64,000 nucleotides of DNA from Mesorhizobium sp. NBSH29 (GTDB taxonomy: Bacteria; Pseudomonadota; Alphaproteobacteria; Rhizobiales; Rhizobiaceae): the NCBI RefSeq assembly GCF_015500055.1, contig NZ_CP045492.1, forward strand, positions 878,501 through 942,500, given 5' to 3'. Position 1 is the stretch's first letter. Every line of letters begins with the position of its first letter. The translations under genes and the position numbers were made by a program. Shown piece after piece: positions 9,822 to 20,182 of this stretch. The notes under the pieces were generated by a model. It saw only the letters and a program-made list of their open reading frames with translations. It searched no databases and had not been told where the DNA came from.

Positions 9822-9912
9822 AGCTGGCAGGGTCTGCACTTGTCAGCGCCCAACTTAGGCCCAACTAGAAGCCCATAGGCCTGCTTGAACGAGAACAACC
9901 GGAGTAACCGGA

Positions 9913-10584
9913 ATGACCGACCATACCTCTTTCGTAACGCGCCGCAGAATGCTTGGCTTTGGGCTCGCAGCACTTTTTTCTGTGAGTGCGGGCCATCTGC
10001 TGCCCATCTTCCAACCCGTGACGCAGGCTGATGCCTCCTCCGCGGCGGCACAAAAAATCGCAGACCACTTCTCTTCAATCCGCACGATGGCAGGCGACTT
10101 CATCCAGTTTGGTCCGCGCGGCGAACAGACCGGCGGAAAGTTCTTCATCGCCCGGCCAGGCAAGATTCGCTTCAACTATGAGGCCCCTTCGTCCTACCGC
10201 GTGATCTCGGATGGTACTTCGGTGGTGATCGACAACCGCAAACTCAACACGATGGATCTTTATCCATTGTCAAAGACGCCCCTGAAGCTGCTGCTCGATG
10301 ATCGTATCGACCTGACCGGCAGCCGCGTGACCAGCGTCAAGGAAGAGACCGATCTCGTCACCATCAAGATGGCCGACAAGTCGGTATTCGGCAATTCGCG
10401 CATCACCATGATGTTCGACGCAAAGACCTATGATCTGCGCCAGTGGACGATCACCGATGCGCAGGGCAAGGACACCACGGTGCTGATCGACAATGTGAAG
10501 CAAGGTGTGCAACTCGACGCCGGCCTGTTCGCCATCGACTACAAGCGCAATTTTGACGTCAACCAGAAGAACAAGAACCGGTAG
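9913..10584 (+). CDS. lolA: Outer-membrane lipoprotein carrier protein
   Basis: LolA carries lipoproteins across the periplasm from the LolCDE complex to the outer membrane. The 223-residue product begins with RRR (about residues 10-12) and a hydrophobic segment, compatible with a signal peptide whose RRRMLG resembles a twin-arginine pair, although Sec export is usual. Then come the IRTMAGDFIQ and GKFFIARPGKIRFNYEAPSS segments typical of the open beta-barrel fold. It follows ftsK by 91 bp, an order common in Rhizobiales. Confidence 0.9.
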   Translation: MTDHTSFVTRRRMLGFGLAALFSVSAGHLLPIFQPVTQADASSAAAQKIADHFSSIRTMAGDFIQFGPRGEQTGGKFFIARPGKIRFNYEAPSSYRVISDGTSVVIDNRKLNTMDLYPLSKTPLKLLLDDRIDLTGSRVTSVKEETDLVTIKMADKSVFGNSRITMMFDAKTYDLRQWTITDAQGKDTTVLIDNVKQGVQLDAGLFAIDYKRNFDVNQKNKNR

Positions 10585-10905
10585 ATGGCGATAGAGCCTG
10601 ATCTACGCGCCGTAATTTGCGGCGTATACGTTGCGGCCTCTATCGTTCAAAGACAAAAAGCGTCGACTGATTGCAATGTTTAGGCGGCTCACGAAACCAA
10701 GAGCGACGCCGACGGCGGTCCACACCATCAGAAAGATGAAGCTCGGTGACTAGGATCATGAGCGCTCCGGAAAAATTCAAAAGGGCATTCTGATCCGCCC
10801 TCGTAAAAACGATAGTGCTCTGGCACAATTTTGGGAAAATGCTTAACGGTTTCCGTCCCGAATTACGTTGAAACAAATAGTTTCCCGAGCCAGGACCTTT
10901 GCCCC
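10585..10905. other. Intergenic region between lolA and xthA
   Basis: These 321 bases hold no gene I can support. A short inverted repeat (CGCCG/CGGCG, around 10608-10624) has no T-run. Small frames on both strands show no family resemblance. The xthA promoter is expected in the A+T-richer part after about 10770. Confidence 0.5.
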
Positions 10906-11709
10906 ATGCCCTTTTCTATCGCCACCTGGAACATTAACTCCGTACGCCTGCGGATGCCGCTGGTCGAACGTTTACTGAACGAGCATGCGCCAGATGTCCT
11001 GTGCCTGCAGGAAACCAAGTGCACCGACGATCTGTTTCCTTTCGAGCCTATCCGTGCACTCGGCTATGAACATATCGCCATTAGCGGTCAGAAGGGCTAT
11101 CACGGCGTTGCCACGATCTCGCGCCACCCGCTGGAGGTCGTGGATCGCCGGCGCTTCTGCGACAAGGAGGATTGCCGGCATATTTCCACCCGCCTTCAAG
11201 CGGGCTGCAAATCGCTTCTTCTGCATAATTTCTATGTGCCGGCGGGCGGCGACGAGCCTCACCCCGAAATCAACTGGAAATTCCGTCACAAGCTCGATTT
11301 CGTGCAGGAAATGAATAGCGTTCCCGCCGCGTGGAGCGCTGATTCAGCCTCTGTTCTGGTCGGCGATCTCAATATCGCGCCGCTGGAAAACGATGTCTGG
11401 TCGCACAAGCAGTTGCTCAAGGTTGTTAGCCATACGCCCGTGGAAACCGAAAGCTTCGAGGCGATGCGCAAAGCAGGAAATTGGGTCGATCTCATGCGCC
11501 ACGGCGTCCCTGAAGAGCAAAAAATCTACACCTGGTGGAGTTACCGTGCCGCCAATTGGGAAACCGCCAATCGCGGCCGACGGCTCGACCACATATGGTC
11601 CTCCCAAAATCTCGTCGACAACCTTTTGGGCATTGAGGTTCTGCGCGAAGCCCGCAACTGGGAACGGCCCTCCGACCATGTCCCAGTAATCGCACGCTTC
11701 GACCTCTAA
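10906..11709 (+). CDS. xthA: Exodeoxyribonuclease III
   Basis: ExoIII is a 3'-5' exonuclease and AP endonuclease of base-excision repair. The 267-residue product has the EEP-fold motifs: TWNINSVR at the start, LQETKC with the metal-binding Glu, GDLNIAP with the catalytic Asp/Asn pair, and RPSDHVPV with the terminal Asp-His. ATG 10906 is chosen because the family begins at this MPFSIATWNINS segment; AGGA lies about 10 nt upstream. The frame is open further upstream without similarity. Confidence 0.95.
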   Translation: MPFSIATWNINSVRLRMPLVERLLNEHAPDVLCLQETKCTDDLFPFEPIRALGYEHIAISGQKGYHGVATISRHPLEVVDRRRFCDKEDCRHISTRLQAGCKSLLLHNFYVPAGGDEPHPEINWKFRHKLDFVQEMNSVPAAWSADSASVLVGDLNIAPLENDVWSHKQLLKVVSHTPVETESFEAMRKAGNWVDLMRHGVPEEQKIYTWWSYRAANWETANRGRRLDHIWSSQNLVDNLLGIEVLREARNWERPSDHVPVIARFDL

Positions 11710-11759
11710 TGAATCGCTAACGGCGCTTGACTCTTCGTTCCACCTCTGGAATCTGTATG

Positions 11760-11774
11760 GAACATAACAAGAAC
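11760..11774 (+). promoter_or_regulatory. SOS box (LexA operator) of imuA
   Basis: GAACATAACAAGAAC is an exact GAAC-N7-GAAC direct repeat, the LexA-binding form known in Rhizobiales and other alphaproteobacteria. It lies 22 bp before the imuA start, where bound LexA would block transcription of the imuA-imuB-dnaE2 operon. Confidence 0.88.
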
Positions 11775-11796
11775 AGATTACAAGAGAGAAACCGCC

Positions 11797-12765
11797 ATGG
11801 CGCCCCCCGCCGTGACGCAAGAGGCATTTTTTGCCTTGCGTCAACGCATTGCGAAGATTGAAGGCACGCAACCCGAATGGCTTCCGGGCGGGCTTGCTGA
11901 TGTGAAGGAAAACGACCAGGTGTTCGACCCTGAGCGTTTTCTTGCCACCGGTGTTGCCAGTCTGGACCGCGCCCTTGGCGGCGGCCTGCCGCGGGCCGCG
12001 CTGACCGAGATCCATGGTCGCGAAACTCGGGACAGCGGTGCTGTTGCCGGCTTTGCGCTGGCGCTGGCTGGGCTGATTCTGGACCCCGGCAGAAGCCAGA
12101 TCGCCAGTCCCGTTCTTTGGATTGGAGTTAGCCAAGCCTTCACGGAAATGGGGTTTTTGCACGCGCCCGGCATCAGCCATTTTACAGGCCTTTCGCTGGA
12201 CGAACTTCTCGTGGCCCAGACCTCGAAACTCGCCGACGCAATGTGGATCGCCGAAGAAGCGGCCCGCCTTCGCGAAATTTCCGGCATATTTCTGGAGATT
12301 CATGGCAATCCGGGCAAACTTGATCTGACGGCAACCCGGCGCCTGCATCGCCGCGCGCAACGGGCAGGGCGCCCGGTTTTTCTTCTCCGGCAGGCCGCTT
12401 TTGCCGAGCCAACGGCAGCTCCCATGCGCCTGATTGTTGCAGCGGCGCCGGCCAGGCCGCGCAACACCATTGCAGGACCACTCGACGGTTCAATCGGCTG
12501 GTCGGCCTTCAAAATAGCAATAGGGAAGGGCCATTCGGCTTTACCCGGTGAGTTCGTTGTGGAGTGGAACAATGATGCAAGCGCATTTCAAGAAAGACAC
12601 CCGGCGAACTCTGGCGCTCTGGTTTCCCCACCTTTCCTCGGACCGGATTTTCCGGCAACGGATGGGCAGGTCGTGGCGTTCGAAGCGGGAGGTAACCACG
12701 CCGCTGATCATCAGCCACCGGGAGAACAACACCCAGCGCATCGCCAGGCTCGACGAACAGGCTGA
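11797..12765 (+). CDS. imuA: SOS mutagenesis protein ImuA
   Basis: ImuA is a RecA/SulA-like accessory protein of the ImuA-ImuB-DnaE2 mutasome, which performs error-prone synthesis past DNA damage. The 322 residues include LATGVASLDRALGGGLPRAALTEIHG (a degenerate P-loop region at about 50-75) and VLWIGVS. The last 64 residues are Pro/Ala-rich and are read from DNA that also encodes the start of ImuB in another frame, an overlap of 194 bp. An SOS box lies directly upstream. Confidence 0.85.
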   Translation: MAPPAVTQEAFFALRQRIAKIEGTQPEWLPGGLADVKENDQVFDPERFLATGVASLDRALGGGLPRAALTEIHGRETRDSGAVAGFALALAGLILDPGRSQIASPVLWIGVSQAFTEMGFLHAPGISHFTGLSLDELLVAQTSKLADAMWIAEEAARLREISGIFLEIHGNPGKLDLTATRRLHRRAQRAGRPVFLLRQAAFAEPTAAPMRLIVAAAPARPRNTIAGPLDGSIGWSAFKIAIGKGHSALPGEFVVEWNNDASAFQERHPANSGALVSPPFLGPDFPATDGQVVAFEAGGNHAADHQPPGEQHPAHRQARRTG

Positions 12766-14164
12766 GACGCTCCGGTTAAGGCCTGGAATGGGCATCGCCG
12801 ATGCCCGTGCCATGTATCCCTCAATAGAGATTATCGAAGCGGACCCAGCGGCCGATTTCAGGCTGCTTGAAAGCCTCGCCGACTGGTGCGATCGCTATAC
12901 ACCGCTGGTCGCTCTAGAGGGTGTCGATGGGCTGTTTCTCGATATCACCGGCTGCGTTCACCTGTTTGGTGGCGAGCAAGCAATGCTGGACGACATTCTG
13001 GCGCGGCTGTTCCAGCAGGGCTTTCACGCGCGTGCAGGGCTCGCCTCGACACCCGGTGCGGCCTGGGCAGCGGCACGGTTTCTCGGCGCAGGCATTGTCG
13101 AGCCTGGCGAAGAGGAGGAGTTGCTTGCCCCTTTGCCCCTGTCAGCGCTGCGCATTGAACCAGCGGTCCGGATAAGTCTCGAAAGTGTCGGGCTACGCAG
13201 TGTAGGCGCCGTGCTTGGCTCACCGCGCGCCCCGCTCGCCCGGCGTTTCGGCAGGGGTTTGCTCATGCGGATCGACCAGGCGACCGGGGCGAGCGAGGAG
13301 GCTATTTCACCCCGCCTTCCCCTGCCCCTGCTGTCGGTCGAACGCCATCTTGCTGAACCGATTGTTCAGACTGATGATGTCAAAACACTTGCTGGTATGC
13401 TGGCTGTGTCGATGAAGGACGATCTGGAACGTCGTGGCGAGGGTGCCAGGACATTGCGTCTGACGCTGTTCCGCGTCGACGGGGCCGTGCGCCTACTGGA
13501 GATTCGCACTGCACAACCTTTGCGCGACCCATCCATGATCACACGTCTTTTTCACGAGAAGCTGGCGGTGCTGGAAGAGGAAATTGATGCCGGCTACGGT
13601 TTCGAGCTGGTGCGCTTGTCAGCGCTGGCCGTAGACCCTTTCGAGCCGAAACAGGTCAATCTCGGCAGCCCCCATACCGACGACAGCCAAGCGCTCGCCC
13701 AGTTTGGCGACCGCATTCGGGCCCGGTTGGGCGAGCAGGTTCTGCTCAAGCCCGTCGCTGTGGAAAGCCACATTCCCGAGCGATCCGTGATCATGGTTTC
13801 TCCCTTTGACGCCCCGGTGAGAATATCCCGGATGAGGAGAAATAGTTTCACACCCGACCAGTCGGAGGCACAACGGCCTATTCGTCTGTTCCGTTACCCC
13901 GAGCCGATTGAAGTAGCGGCGACTGAGCTGCCAGAAGGACCTCCCATGCATTTTCGCTGGCGGCGGGTCACCCACAGGATTGCCCGAGCGGAAGGTCCCG
14001 AGCGCATCTCATCAGAATGGTGGCTGGAGGAGGCTGATGCGCCGACGCGCGACTATTTTCGCGTCGAAGACGGCCAAGGTCGTCGCTACTGGGTCTACCG
14101 TCAGGGTCTCTACGGCGCCTCGAGCGAACCGCCACGCTGGTTTATGCACGGAATTTTCCCGTGA
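12572..14164 (+). CDS. imuB: Y-family polymerase-like protein ImuB
   Basis: ImuB is a catalytically inactive DinB relative that ties DnaE2 to the sliding clamp. The 530 residues begin [17 protein letters not shown], where active Y-family enzymes have a metal-binding DMD-type motif; this loss is typical of Imu[16 protein letters not shown] (about 112-126) is the palm counterpart. A C-terminal tail (about 430-530) ends WVYRQGLYG...[11 protein letters not shown] 12572 follows GGAGTGG; GTG 12548 is also in frame. Its stop overlaps the dnaE2 start (GTGA). Confidence 0.92.
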   Translation: MMQAHFKKDTRRTLALWFPHLSSDRIFRQRMGRSWRSKREVTTPLIISHRENNTQRIARLDEQAETLRLRPGMGIADARAMYPSIEIIEADPAADFRLLESLADWCDRYTPLVALEGVDGLFLDITGCVHLFGGEQAMLDDILARLFQQGFHARAGLASTPGAAWAAARFLGAGIVEPGEEEELLAPLPLSALRIEPAVRISLESVGLRSVGAVLGSPRAPLARRFGRGLLMRIDQATGASEEAISPRLPLPLLSVERHLAEPIVQTDDVKTLAGMLAVSMKDDLERRGEGARTLRLTLFRVDGAVRLLEIRTAQPLRDPSMITRLFHEKLAVLEEEIDAGYGFELVRLSALAVDPFEPKQVNLGSPHTDDSQALAQFGDRIRARLGEQVLLKPVAVESHIPERSVIMVSPFDAPVRISRMRRNSFTPDQSEAQRPIRLFRYPEPIEVAATELPEGPPMHFRWRRVTHRIARAEGPERISSEWWLEEADAPTRDYFRVEDGQGRRYWVYRQGLYGASSEPPRWFMHGIFP

Positions 14165-17100
14165 AACCGCCCGAAGGCAGCTATGCGGAATTTGGCGTAC
14201 AATCGAATTTCTCCTTCCTGCGGGCAGCTTCGCGGCCTGAGGAGCTCATTGTCGCGGCAGCACGTCTCGGCTACCGCGCCGTCGGCCTTGCAGATCGCAA
14301 CACGGTAGCAGGGGTTGTGCGCGCCTGGCAGCAGGCCAAGGTGGAAAACCTTACCTATCATCCCGGTTGCCGCCTGGTGTTCTGCGACGAAACACCTGAC
14401 ATTCTGGCCTATCCTCAAGACCGCAAGGGGTGGGGACATCTATGCCGCATGTTGACACAGGCCAATCTGCGCGAGGAAAGCCAGAAGGGAGCGCCATATC
14501 TCTACCGCACCGACTTGTTCGAATGGGGAGACCGCCTCTCCTTAGCAGTTTTGCCGAGCCTTGAATCTCCTGCCACAGAAACGATGCTCATTCTGGAGCA
14601 GCTGAAGAAAAAATTCGAAACGTCCGTGTGGCTGGCCGCGTCACCAGCCTATGCTGGAACCGACCGCTTCAGGCTGGAGCAGGCGGCAGCCCTTGCCGCA
14701 GCCACCGGGCTTCCTTTGATGGCAGTGAACGATGTTCTCTACCATCTGCCGGAGCGGCGACCCCTGCAGGATCTTGTCACCGCCATTCGGTTGAATGTGC
14801 CAGTCTCGCAAGCCGGTCTGGCACTGAGCAGAAATGCCGAACGTTATATGAAGCCGGCTTTGGAAATGGCGAGGCTCTTTCGGCGTCACCCGGAAGCGCT
14901 CACTGAAACCATTCGCTTTGCCGCGAGTCTCTCTTTCTCGCTCAGGCAGCTGGAATACAATTATCCGGATGAACCAACTGAATCGGGTCTTCAGCCCCAG
15001 GCAGAGCTTGAAAGACTAAGCTGGATTGGCGCAGGCGTGCGGTATCCAGATGGAGTGCCCGACCGAATCCACAAAATCATCGTGCACGAACTGGGCGTCG
15101 TCGCCAAACTGAACTATGCGCGTTATTTCCTCACGGTTCATGACATCGTCAAATTTGCCCGCTCGCAGAATATCCTGTGTCAGGGGCGCGGTTCGGCCGC
15201 CAATTCGGTGATTTGTTATTGCCTTCGCATCACAGATGTCGGGCCAGAAATCATCGATTGCCTGTTCGAACGCTTCATTTCCGAAAGCCGTGACGAACCA
15301 CCCGACATCGACGTCGATTTCGAGCATGAGCGCCGCGACGAGGTAATCGCTTACATCTACCAAAAGTACAGCGCCAAACGTACCGCGCTGGCCGCTTCCG
15401 TTACCACCTATCGCGCCCGTTCGGCGCTGCGCGAAACCGCCAAGGCGATGGGTCTGTCGGATGATGTGCGATGCGCTCTTTCAAGCTCGATCTGGGGTTC
15501 TTCGTCGCCGGAGGTCGGCAGCCGCGAGGCGTATGCGGCCGGACTAGATCAAATTGATCCTGTTTCACGCCATGTTCTTTCCCGGGCTAACGAGCTGATG
15601 GGGTTTCCCCGCCATCTCTCCCAGCATGTTGGCGGGTTTGTTATAACCCGTGACCGACTGGACGAGATCGTCCCCATCGTGAAGACCGGAATGGACGAGC
15701 GCAAGATGGTCGAGTGGGACAAGGATGACCTCGACGCGGTGAAAATCCTCAAGGTAGATATTCTGGCGCTCGGCATGCTGTCCTGCCTACGGCGGGCCTT
15801 TGACCTTCTGGAGAAGCACTACGATATCCGCGACGTTCATGGCGGGCCCGTAACCCTCGCGACAATTCCCGCAGAGGATCCGAATGTCTATGACATGATC
15901 TGCCGCGCCGACACGCTGGGAGTCTTCCAGATTGAGTCTCGTGCGCAAATGAGCATGCTCCCGCGCCTGAAACCGAAAATCTTTTATGACCTTGTAATCG
16001 AAGTAGCGATCGTGCGCCCCGGCCCAATACAGGGCCATATGGTGCACCCCTATTTGCGCCGACGCCAAGGTAAGGAAAAAGCCGAATATCCGAGCTTGGA
16101 GCTTCGTAAAATCCTGGAGAAGACGCTCGGTGTTCCACTCTTTCAGGAGCAGGCAATGAAAATTGCCATTGATGCCGGCGGCTTTACACCGAGCGAGGCC
16201 GATCAGCTCCGGCGCGCCATGGCAACATTCAAGCGTACAGGCACTATCGGAAATTACCGCCAGCGCATGATCGATGGCATGATTTCGCGCGGTTACAAAC
16301 GGGATTTCGCCGAGCGTTGTTTCAGGCAGATCGAGGGTTTTGGCGAATATGGCTTTCCCGAAAGCCACGCTGCGGCGTTCGCGCTCCTCGTTTATGCCTC
16401 ATGCTGGTTCAAGGCTTTTTACCCCGACGTTTTCTGCGCAGCTATCCTCAATGCACAGCCCATGGGGTTTTATCAGCCGGCACAACTCGTGCGCGATGCG
16501 CAGGATCATGGCGTTGAAATCCTTGCTGTCGACGTCAATCACTCAGATTGGGATTGTTTGCTAAAGAATAGCGCGAACCCTTTGGCCATCGCGCCCCGGC
16601 ACGCGTCTATGCGCAAGGTAATCCTAGCACAAAAGGCCGTTCGTCTTGGTTTCCGGCAGATCAAGGGTTTATCGGAAACACGCATGCAGGAATTCGTTAG
16701 CCGGCGTGGAACCGGCTATGCATCGGTTCGCGATTTGTGGCTACGATCAGGCCTTGGAGTGTCGGATATCGTTCGGTTGGCGGAGGCTGATGCATTTCGA
16801 TCCCTAGGGCTTGATCGCAGGGCGGCGCTTTGGGCCGTGCGTGCGCTGGATGGCCGGCGCGCTGTCGAAAGGCTTCCTCTATTCGACCAGCCGCACCTGC
16901 GGCTGCGCGAGCTTGAACCTGAAACAAGACTACCCACCATGCCGCTGGGCCAGCACGTTATTCATGATTATCAGGCGCTCGGCCTTTCGCTTAAGGCTCA
17001 CCCTGTTTCTCTCCTACGCGCGCGCCTGCAGCGTGCCAATGTCGTGTCCAACATCCGTCTAGCCGACGTTCCGGACGGCCGCATCGTCTGGGTTGCTGGT

Positions 17101-17472
17101 CTGGTTCTGGTACGCCAGCGACCGGGAACCGGCAATGCCATCTTCCTTACACTGGAGGATGAAGAGGCCGTGGCCAATGTCATAATCTGGCCTGGCATTT
17201 TTAATCGCTATCGGTCCATTGTCATGGGTGCCCGGCTGATCAGGGTGCGCGGCAAGTTGCAGTCGGAATCGGATGTCATCCATATCATCGGCGAAGTTAT
17301 CGAGGATCTCACCCCATGGTTGAGGACGCTGAGCGAAGCTGCGGGGCAGGAGACCGATCGAACTCATTCAGAGGCAGCACCCACGCGGGCCTTGCTTGAC
17401 AGGGCGGCATCTGAGCCGCTGCTATCAGGCGAGATGCAAAAGGTAATGCCGAAGGGTCGCAATTTTCACTAG
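14161..17472 (+). CDS. dnaE2: Error-prone DNA polymerase DnaE2
   Basis: The C-family polymerase of the SOS mutasome, 1103 residues. The order is an N-terminal PHP domain ([21 protein letters not shown], residues 6-26), the polymerase core with catalytic acidic motif [13 protein letters not shown] (about 380-392), helix-hairpin-helix regions and an OB fold near 960-1050 ([19 protein letters not shown]). It starts with GTG overlapping the imuB stop by 4 nt, so translation is probably coupled. The replicative DnaE is not in the window. Confidence 0.95.
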   Translation: MKPPEGSYAEFGVQSNFSFLRAASRPEELIVAAARLGYRAVGLADRNTVAGVVRAWQQAKVENLTYHPGCRLVFCDETPDILAYPQDRKGWGHLCRMLTQANLREESQKGAPYLYRTDLFEWGDRLSLAVLPSLESPATETMLILEQLKKKFETSVWLAASPAYAGTDRFRLEQAAALAAATGLPLMAVNDVLYHLPERRPLQDLVTAIRLNVPVSQAGLALSRNAERYMKPALEMARLFRRHPEALTETIRFAASLSFSLRQLEYNYPDEPTESGLQPQAELERLSWIGAGVRYPDGVPDRIHKIIVHELGVVAKLNYARYFLTVHDIVKFARSQNILCQGRGSAANSVICYCLRITDVGPEIIDCLFERFISESRDEPPDIDVDFEHERRDEVIAYIYQKYSAKRTALAASVTTYRARSALRETAKAMGLSDDVRCALSSSIWGSSSPEVGSREAYAAGLDQIDPVSRHVLSRANELMGFPRHLSQHVGGFVITRDRLDEIVPIVKTGMDERKMVEWDKDDLDAVKILKVDILALGMLSCLRRAFDLLEKHYDIRDVHGGPVTLATIPAEDPNVYDMICRADTLGVFQIESRAQMSMLPRLKPKIFYDLVIEVAIVRPGPIQGHMVHPYLRRRQGKEKAEYPSLELRKILEKTLGVPLFQEQAMKIAIDAGGFTPSEADQLRRAMATFKRTGTIGNYRQRMIDGMISRGYKRDFAERCFRQIEGFGEYGFPESHAAAFALLVYASCWFKAFYPDVFCAAILNAQPMGFYQPAQLVRDAQDHGVEILAVDVNHSDWDCLLKNSANPLAIAPRHASMRKVILAQKAVRLGFRQIKGLSETRMQEFVSRRGTGYASVRDLWLRSGLGVSDIVRLAEADAFRSLGLDRRAALWAVRALDGRRAVERLPLFDQPHLRLRELEPETRLPTMPLGQHVIHDYQALGLSLKAHPVSLLRARLQRANVVSNIRLADVPDGRIVWVAGLVLVRQRPGTGNAIFLTLEDEEAVANVIIWPGIFNRYRSIVMGARLIRVRGKLQSESDVIHIIGEVIEDLTPWLRTLSEAAGQETDRTHSEAAPTRALLDRAASEPLLSGEMQKVMPKGRNFH

Positions 17473-17520
17473 GTTCAGGAATTCCCTGACAAGATCGCAC
17501 CAACCCCTATTGGTGGATAT

Positions 17521-17712
17521 TTATCCGTCTTCGAGGATCTGCCGCGCTTCCGAGGGCAGCATAATCGGGATTCCCTCCCGCACGGGATAGGCAAGCTTGG
17601 CCAACTTGGAAAGCAACTCCTGATGTTCCGGGTCCCAAACCAGAGATCCCTTGGTTAGCGGACAGGCCAGCAACTCGAGCAGTTTCGGGTCAATCCGTGG
17701 ATCCTCAGTCAT
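17521..17712 (-). CDS. Trm112 family protein
   Basis: A 63-residue protein with the pattern [14 protein letters not shown], then [18 protein letters not shown]. Eukaryotic and archaeal Trm112 proteins are small partners that activate methyltransferases; the bacterial role is unclear. Only one Cys of the zinc knuckle remains, which is usual in this bacterial group. It follows the Lon-substrate-domain gene by 12 bp on the same strand, suggesting one operon. Confidence 0.85.
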   Translation of the reverse strand: MTEDPRIDPKLLELLACPLTKGSLVWDPEHQELLSKLAKLAYPVREGIPIMLPSEARQILEDG

Positions 17713-17724
17713 GTGCAGCCTTCC

Positions 17725-18408
17725 CTATTGCAGGCTCGAACTGAAATCATCCTGGTCGCGCGCCAGAGCCATTTCGGTGATTGCAATCAACGTCTCGGCC
17801 CGCGTTCTCAAATCGGCGGCTTCCAGCAATGCCTGCTTTTCCGCCGCACCGAAGGGAGCCATCATCGAAAGCGCATTTACCAGCGTCGTGTCCGCAGCGC
17901 GACTGACGCTTTCCCAATCAGCACTAAGACCATTGGCATCGAGATATGCCCTGAAAGTCTTCAGGAGCGCCGGCCTGTTGATCCCGCTTTCGCTCCGCTC
18001 CTCCACCAAATCGCTGACAAACGGCAGAATTTCACATTGCCGATAGGGTGTTCGGCTGCCCCGCTCAGCAGAAATCCGAAACCGACAGACGCCTTGCAGC
18101 GCCATCAGATAGCGACCGTCACCCGTCTCCGCCAACGAAGTGACCCGCCCTATACAGCCAACCTGGCAAAGCTCTGGCTCGCCATCCTCGCGTAACGCGC
18201 CATCAAGTCGTGGCTGTATCATTCCGATCAACCGGCTTTCACGCATCGCTGCATCGGTCATTTCGAGATAGCGTGGCTCGAAAATATTCAACGGCAAGCG
18301 CCCGCCCGGCAGAAGTAGCGCGCCGCCAAGCGGAAAGATGGGTACCACCTTGGGGATATCCGAGCCCTTCCGGTAGTGGGTATTTCCCGCTTGCACCAAT
18401 ACCTCCAT
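17725..18408 (-). CDS. LON peptidase substrate-binding domain protein
   Basis: A 227-residue stand-alone copy of the N-terminal domain of Lon protease, without ATPase or protease parts. The conserved VPIFPLGGALLLPGGRLPLNIFEPRYLEM is near residues 21-49, and IGMIQP and GCIGRVTSLAETGDGRYLMALQG follow. Such proteins are common in alphaproteobacteria next to thioredoxin-like genes; a role in substrate recognition is only inferred. It lies 25 bp after the thioredoxin-fold gene. Confidence 0.88.
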   Translation of the reverse strand: MEVLVQAGNTHYRKGSDIPKVVPIFPLGGALLLPGGRLPLNIFEPRYLEMTDAAMRESRLIGMIQPRLDGALREDGEPELCQVGCIGRVTSLAETGDGRYLMALQGVCRFRISAERGSRTPYRQCEILPFVSDLVEERSESGINRPALLKTFRAYLDANGLSADWESVSRAADTTLVNALSMMAPFGAAEKQALLEAADLRTRAETLIAITEMALARDQDDFSSSLQ

Positions 18409-18433
18409 GACCGCCGTAGCAGCTTCTAAAGTT

Positions 18434-19426
18434 TCAGGAAAAGAGCGCAGACGACAATTTGCGCCGCGCCGAAAGCGTTGCCTCGTCGGAAATTCCCCAT
18501 GCCTCGAAAAGTTTCAGCAATTGCGCTCGCGCTCCGTCATCGTTCCATGTCCGGTCGGCCCGCACGATCGAAAGAAGATTGTCTGCGGCCGCCTCCCGAT
18601 CGCCCATGGCATTCTGGATCAGTGCCAGGTCAAAACGTGCCTGATGATCTTTCGGGTCAGCGTCGATCCGGCTCTGCAATGGAGCTGGATCGCCCAATTC
18701 AGCTGCCTGTTGCGAAAGCGAAATTCGGGTTCTCACCGCGGCAAGGAGCAAATCTTCCTGCTTTTCTGGCGGCGCGCTGGACAGCACCTCTTCGGCGCCA
18801 GCGCTGTCTCCGCTCTCGAAGATCAGGTCGGCCAGCCCAGCAATAGCTTCGAGCGTCTGTGGCGCCTGCTGAAGCACAGCATCATAGATGGCGGCAGCGC
18901 CCTGGCTATCGCCGCTGACGCGGGCCTGCTTGGCATCCTCCAGTGCTTCGGCAATACCACCGACGGCCTTTGCAGGTCCGCCAACCTTGCGAATGAATTC
19001 CTCGATTTGGCTCGCCGGGACCGCACCCACAAATCCGTCTACTGGCTGACCGTTCTTGAACGCTATGACGGCAGGGATGGACTGGACGCCAAGCTGACCG
19101 GCGATGGTCGGATGGTCGTCGATGTTCATCTTCACCAGCTTCACGCTGCCACCTGCGGCCTGAACTGCTTTCTCGATTATCGGCGTAAGCTGCTTGCATG
19201 GCCCGCACCAAGGGGCCCAAAAATCAACCAAAACCGGCTGCTTCAGAGATTCCTGGATCACATCCTTGGCAAAACCGGCGGTCGTTGTTTCCTTGATAAG
19301 TTCGGCCCCATCCCCGGCTGTGGAGGGAACCCCCAGCGGCAACGCCATGTCGGGCTGCGTTGAAAGCGTCACGTTTGGCGTCGCATAAGAGCCCGTTCCC
19401 GAATATGGGTTGTTTTGATTGGTCAA
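18434..19426 (-). CDS. Thioredoxin/TPR co-chaperone (YbbN/CnoX type)
   Basis: A 330-residue protein with a low-complexity N terminus (1-45), a thioredoxin domain carrying an intact WCGPC motif (Cys74 and Cys77), and a C-terminal TPR-like half (about 160-330). This is the CnoX/YbbN architecture, a redox-linked holdase that hands clients to GroEL and DnaK. E. coli CnoX lacks the full CXXC pair, so this version may be an active oxidoreductase. It is the first gene of a three-gene minus-strand set with the Lon-domain and Trm112 genes. Confidence 0.88.
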   Translation of the reverse strand: MTNQNNPYSGTGSYATPNVTLSTQPDMALPLGVPSTAGDGAELIKETTTAGFAKDVIQESLKQPVLVDFWAPWCGPCKQLTPIIEKAVQAAGGSVKLVKMNIDDHPTIAGQLGVQSIPAVIAFKNGQPVDGFVGAVPASQIEEFIRKVGGPAKAVGGIAEALEDAKQARVSGDSQGAAAIYDAVLQQAPQTLEAIAGLADLIFESGDSAGAEEVLSSAPPEKQEDLLLAAVRTRISLSQQAAELGDPAPLQSRIDADPKDHQARFDLALIQNAMGDREAAADNLLSIVRADRTWNDDGARAQLLKLFEAWGISDEATLSARRKLSSALFS

Positions 19427-19486
19427 GTCACAGCCTCTCTACGTACCACTGCGCCGCGCCACCGCAGGCTTCTGTCCATGTGGCAT

Positions 19487-19984
19487 TCATTGCGCAAGTT
19501 TCAAGATATCAGGTTCGTGCCCGGTCGCGCGCAGAAACTTGATAAGGTCGCCGCGCGCGATCGAAACGGTGGCAGTATTGACCAGCGGATGCGCGTTGAT
19601 CACCTCATGCTGCATCAGATCAGCGTCGAGCACCATTTTCACCACGCCGGTGGTATCGTTGATCACGCCGAATGCCGTAACTGCACCGGGCAATACGCCA
19701 AGCAGCTCCCACAATTGTTCAGGCCTCCCGAAAGAGACGCGACCGCTTGCCCCTATGGCGTGGTGGATCGACTTGAGGTCAACCTCGGCGCTTTCGCCAA
19801 CGGTAAGCAGAAAATATTGCCCCTTCTTATCCTTCAGGAAGAGATTTTTGGTATTTCCGCCAGAGATTTCGCCTCGCAAATGCTGCGATTCTGCCACCGT
19901 GAACAGCGGTGGATGGGTAATTGTTGTGTACACAATCCCCAATTCGGCAAGGAAGGCAAAAAGTTCGTCGCTGGTTTTCGGCAT
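19487..19984 (-). CDS. Prolyl-tRNA editing domain protein (ProX/YbaK family)
   Basis: A 165-residue free-standing editing domain of the INS/YbaK family, which hydrolyses mischarged aminoacyl-tRNA (typically Ala-tRNA-Pro). Motifs include HPPLFTVAES, the conserved Lys region GGNTKNLFLKDKKGQYFL, and GAVTAFGVINDTTGVVKMVLDADL. Length and motif order match the ProXp-ala-like group common in alphaproteobacteria. It lies 60 bp upstream of the thioredoxin/TPR gene on the same strand. Confidence 0.9.
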   Translation of the reverse strand: MPKTSDELFAFLAELGIVYTTITHPPLFTVAESQHLRGEISGGNTKNLFLKDKKGQYFLLTVGESAEVDLKSIHHAIGASGRVSFGRPEQLWELLGVLPGAVTAFGVINDTTGVVKMVLDADLMQHEVINAHPLVNTATVSIARGDLIKFLRATGHEPDILKLAQ

Positions 19985-20123
19985 GGTTCAGCCTTGTGTT
20001 GCCCTGTCGTCTAGTGTGCCGACGTCGGCGCGGCAAGCCTCATAGCTCTTCCGCCATGTTTTGGCAGAGGCCGGCATGTCTGTCCGACCCCTCGGTATGT
20101 GCTAAAAATCATTTATTTCGTTG

Positions 20124-20152
20124 TTGCAATCAACAGGCGCTTCGGCCATATA
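20124..20152 (+). promoter_or_regulatory. Probable promoter of tRNA-Gly
   Basis: TTGCAA (20124-20129) and CATATA (20147-20152) are separated by 17 bp and lie about 30 bp before the tRNA gene. This fits a sigma-70-type promoter for a stable RNA. Confidence 0.45.
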
Positions 20153-20182
20153 GGCCCGGCTTGCGGCGTCAGCGCCGGGCGA

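Noticed and set aside
11344-12360. A 338-codon minus-strand frame opposite xthA and imuA
   Set aside because: It covers two confident genes and an SOS box on the other strand and shows no protein motifs.
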